From Alphaproteobacteria bacterium (lineage in GTDB: Bacteria; Pseudomonadota; Alphaproteobacteria; CACIAM-22H2), in the NCBI GenBank assembly GCA_016793165.1, contig JAEULA010000065.1, positions 248,001-312,000 of the forward strand: a stretch of DNA of 64,000 nt, given 5' to 3'. Numbering within the stretch: the first letter of the stretch is position 1; each line of letters begins with the position of its first letter. A program made the position numbers and the translations under genes. Below, in pieces: positions 61,150-64,000 of this stretch. The notes beneath the pieces were generated by a model, which saw only the letters and a program-made list of their open reading frames with translations, had not been told where the DNA came from and did not search any database.

Positions 61150-61578
61150 ATGCGTGCGACGCCCCGCCTCACGCGCGAAGCCTTCGATGCGCTCGTCGCT
61201 GCCGAGCTGCCGATCGCGAACCAGCTCGGCTTCCGGGTCGAGAGCCTCGCGCCCGGCCATGTCGTGACGCGGGCGGTGTACCAGGACGGCTTCCTGCGTC
61301 CCGGCGGCACGATCGCCGGGCCGGTGCTCATGGCGCTGTCCGACTACACGATGTACGCGGTGACTCTCTCGATGATCGGCCCGGTGGCGCTGGCCGTGAC
61401 CACGAACCTCAATATCAACTTCCTGCGCAAGCCGGCGCCGCGCGACCTCTTTGCGGAAGGACGCATCCTGAAGCTCGGCAAGAGGCTGGCGGTCTCCGAG
61501 GTGACGTTGCGCTCCGAGGGGGAGGCCGAGCCGGTCGCGCATGTCACGGGCACCTACTCGATCCCGCCGCGCGAGTGA
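61150..61578 (+). CDS. PaaI-like hotdog thioesterase
   Basis: 142 residues from ATG 61150, which has AAAGGG five bases before it; in-frame upstream starts at 61123 and 61108 lack a ribosome site. The hotdog helix and catalytic segment are GGTIAGPVLMALSDYTMY near 52-69, then NLNINFLRKPAPRDLFAEGRILKLGKR. Hydrolyses acyl-CoA thioesters. Divergent from the enoyl-CoA hydratase, so the pair likely shares a fatty-acid or aromatic-CoA context. Confidence 0.86.
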   Translation: MRATPRLTREAFDALVAAELPIANQLGFRVESLAPGHVVTRAVYQDGFLRPGGTIAGPVLMALSDYTMYAVTLSMIGPVALAVTTNLNINFLRKPAPRDLFAEGRILKLGKRLAVSEVTLRSEGEAEPVAHVTGTYSIPPRE

Positions 61579-61652
61579 GCCGTGCCGCCGGGGGCGCGCG
61601 GTACCATATTACCCCATTCTCTAATTCCTTGATCAAGCGATGTTCTTTGCCG

Positions 61653-61681
61653 TTGACGCTGTGGGGTTCGATTCAGATACT
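61653..61681 (+). promoter_or_regulatory. Strong sigma70-type promoter for rplM-rpsI
   Basis: TTGACG (61653-61658), a 17-base spacer and GATACT (61676-61681). It lies 65 bases upstream of rplM in a clearly AT-richer region. The best promoter match I see in the window. Confidence 0.7.
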
Positions 61682-61746
61682 CCGCCCCCTCGCGCACCGG
61701 AACCCCTCTTGGCGCGCGTCTGCATGAACCCAGGGCCGCGATCGAA

Positions 61747-62220
61747 ATGAAAACCTATTCGATGACAACCGCCGCGGCGGCGAAGGACAAGAAGTGGATC
61801 CTCATCGACGCCGACGGCGTCGTGCTGGGCCGCTTGGCGTCCATCGTCGCCCTGCGCCTCAAGGGCAAGCACAAGCCCGGCTTCACCCCGCATGTCGATT
61901 GCGGCGACAACGTCGTCATCATCAACGCCGAGAAGGTCCGCCTCACCGGCCGCAAGGATACCGACAAGGTGTTCCACTACCACACCGGCTTCCCGGGCGG
62001 CGTGAAGGAGCGGACGCCGAGGCAGACGCTGGCGGGCAAGCGGCCTCAGAACCTGGTCATCCGCGCCGTCGAGCGCATGATGAAGAAGGACAGCCCGCTG
62101 GCGCGTCGCCAGATGGGCAATCTCAAGGTCTATGCGGGCGCCAGCCATCCGCATGCGGCCCAGAACCCGCAGACGCTCGACGTCGCGGCGATGAACCCGA
62201 AGAACAAGCGGAGCGTGTGA
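61747..62220 (+). CDS. rplM: 50S ribosomal protein L13
   Basis: 157 residues, slightly longer than the usual 142-155. Family segments: WILIDADGVVLGRLAS, LKGKHKPGFTPHVDCGDNVVIINAEKV, YYHTGFPGG-like HYHTGFPGGVKERT, and the C-terminal LKVYAGASHPHAAQNP. First gene of the rplM-rpsI operon, five bases before rpsI. Confidence 0.98.
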   Translation: MKTYSMTTAAAAKDKKWILIDADGVVLGRLASIVALRLKGKHKPGFTPHVDCGDNVVIINAEKVRLTGRKDTDKVFHYHTGFPGGVKERTPRQTLAGKRPQNLVIRAVERMMKKDSPLARRQMGNLKVYAGASHPHAAQNPQTLDVAAMNPKNKRSV

Positions 62221-62225
62221 GTCCC

Positions 62226-62747
62226 ATGGCCGACAAGCAGACTGGCACGACGCTGACCCGGACCCGCAGCCTCGCCGACCTGGCGATGGCGAACGCCGCC
62301 GTCGCGGCGGCGCAGGGTGCCGCCGGCGAACAGGCGCTCCCCGAGCCGCAGCGCGACTCGATGGGCCGGTCCTACGCGACCGGCAAGCGCAAGAACGCCG
62401 TCGCCCGCGTCTGGGTGAAGGCGGGCAAGGGCAAGATCACGGTGAACGGTCGCGACGCGCAGACCTATTTCGCGCGCCCGGTGCTGCGGATGATCATCCA
62501 GCAGCCGTTCCTGGTGACCGATCGCATGAACCAGTTCGACGTGGTGTGCACCGTCGTGGGCGGCGGGCTCTCGGGCCAGGCCGGCGCCGTGCGCCACGGG
62601 ATCTCCAAGGCGATGACCCTGTACGAGCCGGCGCTGCGCAAGCTGCTCAAGCAGGTCGGCTTCCTGACCCGCGACCCGCGCGTCGTCGAGCGCAAGAAGT
62701 ACGGCCGCGCGAAGGCGCGACGCAGCTTCCAGTTCTCGAAGCGCTGA
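62226..62747 (+). CDS. rpsI: 30S ribosomal protein S9
   Basis: 173 residues: the standard S9 core (GRSYATGKRKNAVARVWVK..., ending AKARRSFQFSKR) preceded by an N-terminal extension of about 45 residues rich in Ala and Thr, a known alphaproteobacterial variation. The Lys/Arg C-terminus reaches the P-site tRNA. A T-rich terminator follows. Confidence 0.98.
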   Translation: MADKQTGTTLTRTRSLADLAMANAAVAAAQGAAGEQALPEPQRDSMGRSYATGKRKNAVARVWVKAGKGKITVNGRDAQTYFARPVLRMIIQQPFLVTDRMNQFDVVCTVVGGGLSGQAGAVRHGISKAMTLYEPALRKLLKQVGFLTRDPRVVERKKYGRAKARRSFQFSKR

Positions 62748-62793
62748 CGCGGACCGCGCGCGTCAGCCCCGGCGAGGGGCATGTCTCAAGACC

Positions 62794-62830
62794 AAGGGGC
62801 GCCCCTCACCGGGCGCCCCTTCGGCTTTTT
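62794..62830 (+). terminator. Rho-independent terminator of rplM-rpsI
   Basis: 11-bp perfect stem AAGGGGCGCCC/GGGCGCCCCTT (62794-62804 with 62811-62821), 6-base loop, followed by CGGCTTTTT. It lies 46 bases after rpsI, separating it from argC. Confidence 0.92.
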
Positions 62831-62894
62831 GGCCCTTCAACGCTCCGGCGACGCCGGTATTCAGCTACGGTTCCCGAGACAGGAGACTCGACCG

Positions 62895-63833
62895 ATGACC
62901 AAGTCAGCCCCCAGCGTCTTCATCGATGGCGAAGCCGGCACCACCGGTCTCCAGATCCGCCAGCGCCTCGCTGCCCACGAGGCCATCATCGTCAAGAGCA
63001 TCGCGCCCGAGCAGCGCAAGGATCCGGCGGCGCGGCGCGAGATGATGGCGAGCGTCGATGCGGTCGTGCTGTGCCTGCCCGACGACGCTGCGCGCGAGTC
63101 CGTGGCGCTGGCCGACTCGCTCGGCAACCGCGCCCCGCGGATGCTCGACGCCAGCACCGCCCATCGCGTCGCCGAGGGCTGGGTCTACGGCTTTGCGGAG
63201 CTTGCCGACGGTCAGGCGGCGGCGATCCGCAATGCCGGGCGCGTCACCAATCCCGGCTGCTATCCGACCGGCGCCATCGCGCTGATCCGGCCGCTCGTCG
63301 ATGCCGGCATCGTTCCGGCGGACTACCCGATCGCGGTCAATGCGGTGAGCGGCTATTCCGGCGGCGGCAAGTCGATGATCGAGGCCTACGAGAGCCGGAC
63401 CGCGCCGGCCTTCGAGCTCTACGGCCTCGGGTTCGAGCACAAGCACGTACCGGAACTGCAGCTCTATTCGCGGCTGACGCGTCGGCCGATCTTCGTGCCA
63501 TCGGTGAGCGCCTATCGGCAGGGCATGCTTGTCAGCGTGCCGCTCCATCTCGACACGCTGCCGGGCCGGCCCAAGGCCAAGGACATCGAGGCCGCTCTGG
63601 CGCAGCGCTATCGCGACAGCCGATACGTCGGGGTCGTGGCGGTCGACACCGGGGTGAAGGGGTTCGACCGCATCGAGCCCGAGGCGCTCAACGATACGAA
63701 CATGATGGAGCTGCGCGTCTTCCGCAGCGACAAGCACGGCCAGGTCGTGCTGGTCGCGCGTCTCGACAACCTCGGCAAGGGCGCGTCGGGCGCCGCCGTG
63801 CAGAATCTCGAGCTGATGTTCGGCCTCGCCTGA
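62895..63833 (+). CDS. argC: N-acetyl-gamma-glutamyl-phosphate reductase, type 2
   Basis: Reduces N-acetylglutamyl phosphate in arginine synthesis with NADPH. 312 residues, the shorter type 2 form. Start motif VFIDGEAGTTGLQIRQRL near 8-25, catalytic Cys122 in VTNPGCYPTGAIALI, and the His of the FEHKHVPELQ segment. ATG 62895 is preceded by AGGAG. Upstream in-frame ATG 62781 would overlap the terminator and is rejected. Coupled to the next gene by TGATG. Confidence 0.96.
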   Translation: MTKSAPSVFIDGEAGTTGLQIRQRLAAHEAIIVKSIAPEQRKDPAARREMMASVDAVVLCLPDDAARESVALADSLGNRAPRMLDASTAHRVAEGWVYGFAELADGQAAAIRNAGRVTNPGCYPTGAIALIRPLVDAGIVPADYPIAVNAVSGYSGGGKSMIEAYESRTAPAFELYGLGFEHKHVPELQLYSRLTRRPIFVPSVSAYRQGMLVSVPLHLDTLPGRPKAKDIEAALAQRYRDSRYVGVVAVDTGVKGFDRIEPEALNDTNMMELRVFRSDKHGQVVLVARLDNLGKGASGAAVQNLELMFGLA

Positions 63834-64000
63834 TGGCGCTGATCGTTCCCTGGCGCGGCATCGTTCCCACCATCGATCCCGACGCTTGGATCGCGCCGAC
63901 CGCCACTGTGATCGGCGACGTGCATCTCGGTGCGGGCTCCAGCCTCTGGTTCGGGACGATCGTGCGCGGCGACGTGCACTTCATCCGCATCGGCCGTGGC
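63833..64000 (+). CDS. Gamma-class carbonic anhydrase-like protein (5' part only)
   Basis: The first 56 codons of a gene cut by the window edge. The left-handed beta-helix hexapeptide pattern is clear (APTATVIGDVHLGAGSSLWFG), with VRGD carrying the conserved Arg and Asp of the gamma-CA active site. ATG 63833 shares one base with the argC stop. Full length and metal ligands cannot be seen. Confidence 0.85.
   Translation, partial: MALIVPWRGIVPTIDPDAWIAPTATVIGDVHLGAGSSLWFGTIVRGDVHFIRIGRG

Overview
The window is a high-GC chromosomal segment from an alphaproteobacterium. Gene content and order suggest a Rhodospirillales- or Rhizobiales-like lineage; the species cannot be named from the sequence alone. 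The indicators are a GTTC-N7-GTTC SOS box next to lexA, a pyruvate dehydrogenase E1-beta subunit with its own lipoyl domain, type-2 argC, and the gene orders trpD-trpC-moaC-moeA...lexA-comEC-gltX-gltA and ppiD-tpiA-secG-pyrG...kdsA...eno...ftsB...pdhABC-lpd-lipA, which I recall as typical of alphaproteobacteria. I see no IS elements, CRISPR arrays, rRNA or tRNA genes, and no obvious pseudogenes.

Layout. 1-6730: gloA, a small membrane protein, gltA, gltX, comEC and lexA. 6901-16394: an accessory block with an AEC carrier, then a tight operon of a TAXI-type TRAP transporter (binding protein and fused permease), an RraA-family protein, a Rieske oxygenase and a dimethylglycine-dehydrogenase-like flavoprotein, followed by a convergent exported PEP-CTERM protein. 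16642-20169: the overlapping trpD-trpC-moaC-moeA operon. 20278-23705: a copper ATPase, a YibQ-type deacetylase and a CopZ-like chaperone. 23719-30540: ppiD, tpiA, secG, pyrG, a Sel1-repeat protein and kdsA. 30634-35535: a peptide-type binding protein, cytidine deaminase, and a HAD / AllA-like / SDR operon. 35621-38450: eno, an amino-acid binding protein and ftsB. 38559-45058: an alpha/beta hydrolase, a Gfo/Idh/MocA oxidoreductase and a complete sugar-type ABC transporter. 45383-52145: pdhA-pdhB-pdhC-lpd-lipA and a RatA/Coq10-like protein. 52239-57201: tandem MFS carriers, a hypothetical protein, wrbA and another MFS carrier. 57205-61578: metY, LysE and GDT1-family exporters, a CoA-binding protein, an enoyl-CoA hydratase and a thioesterase. 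61747-64000: rplM-rpsI, argC and the start of a gamma carbonic anhydrase gene.

The pattern is a conserved housekeeping backbone (central carbon metabolism, tryptophan and molybdopterin synthesis, CTP, KDO, lipoate and ribosomal proteins) interrupted by uptake-plus-catabolism cassettes. The most interesting cassette is 7938-15395. Its Rieske oxygenase has the Glu-His-His-Asp arrangement of quaternary-amine demethylases and is translationally coupled to a dimethylglycine-dehydrogenase-like enzyme. This predicts import and stepwise N-demethylation of a betaine-like compound through a TAXI TRAP transporter. The substrate and the electron-donating reductase are unknown. Two binding-protein/permease junctions carry strong hairpins, and the PEP-CTERM protein has a Cys/Gln motif pair suggestive of an internal thioester. 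All functional calls are from reading motifs and context; no database search was run.
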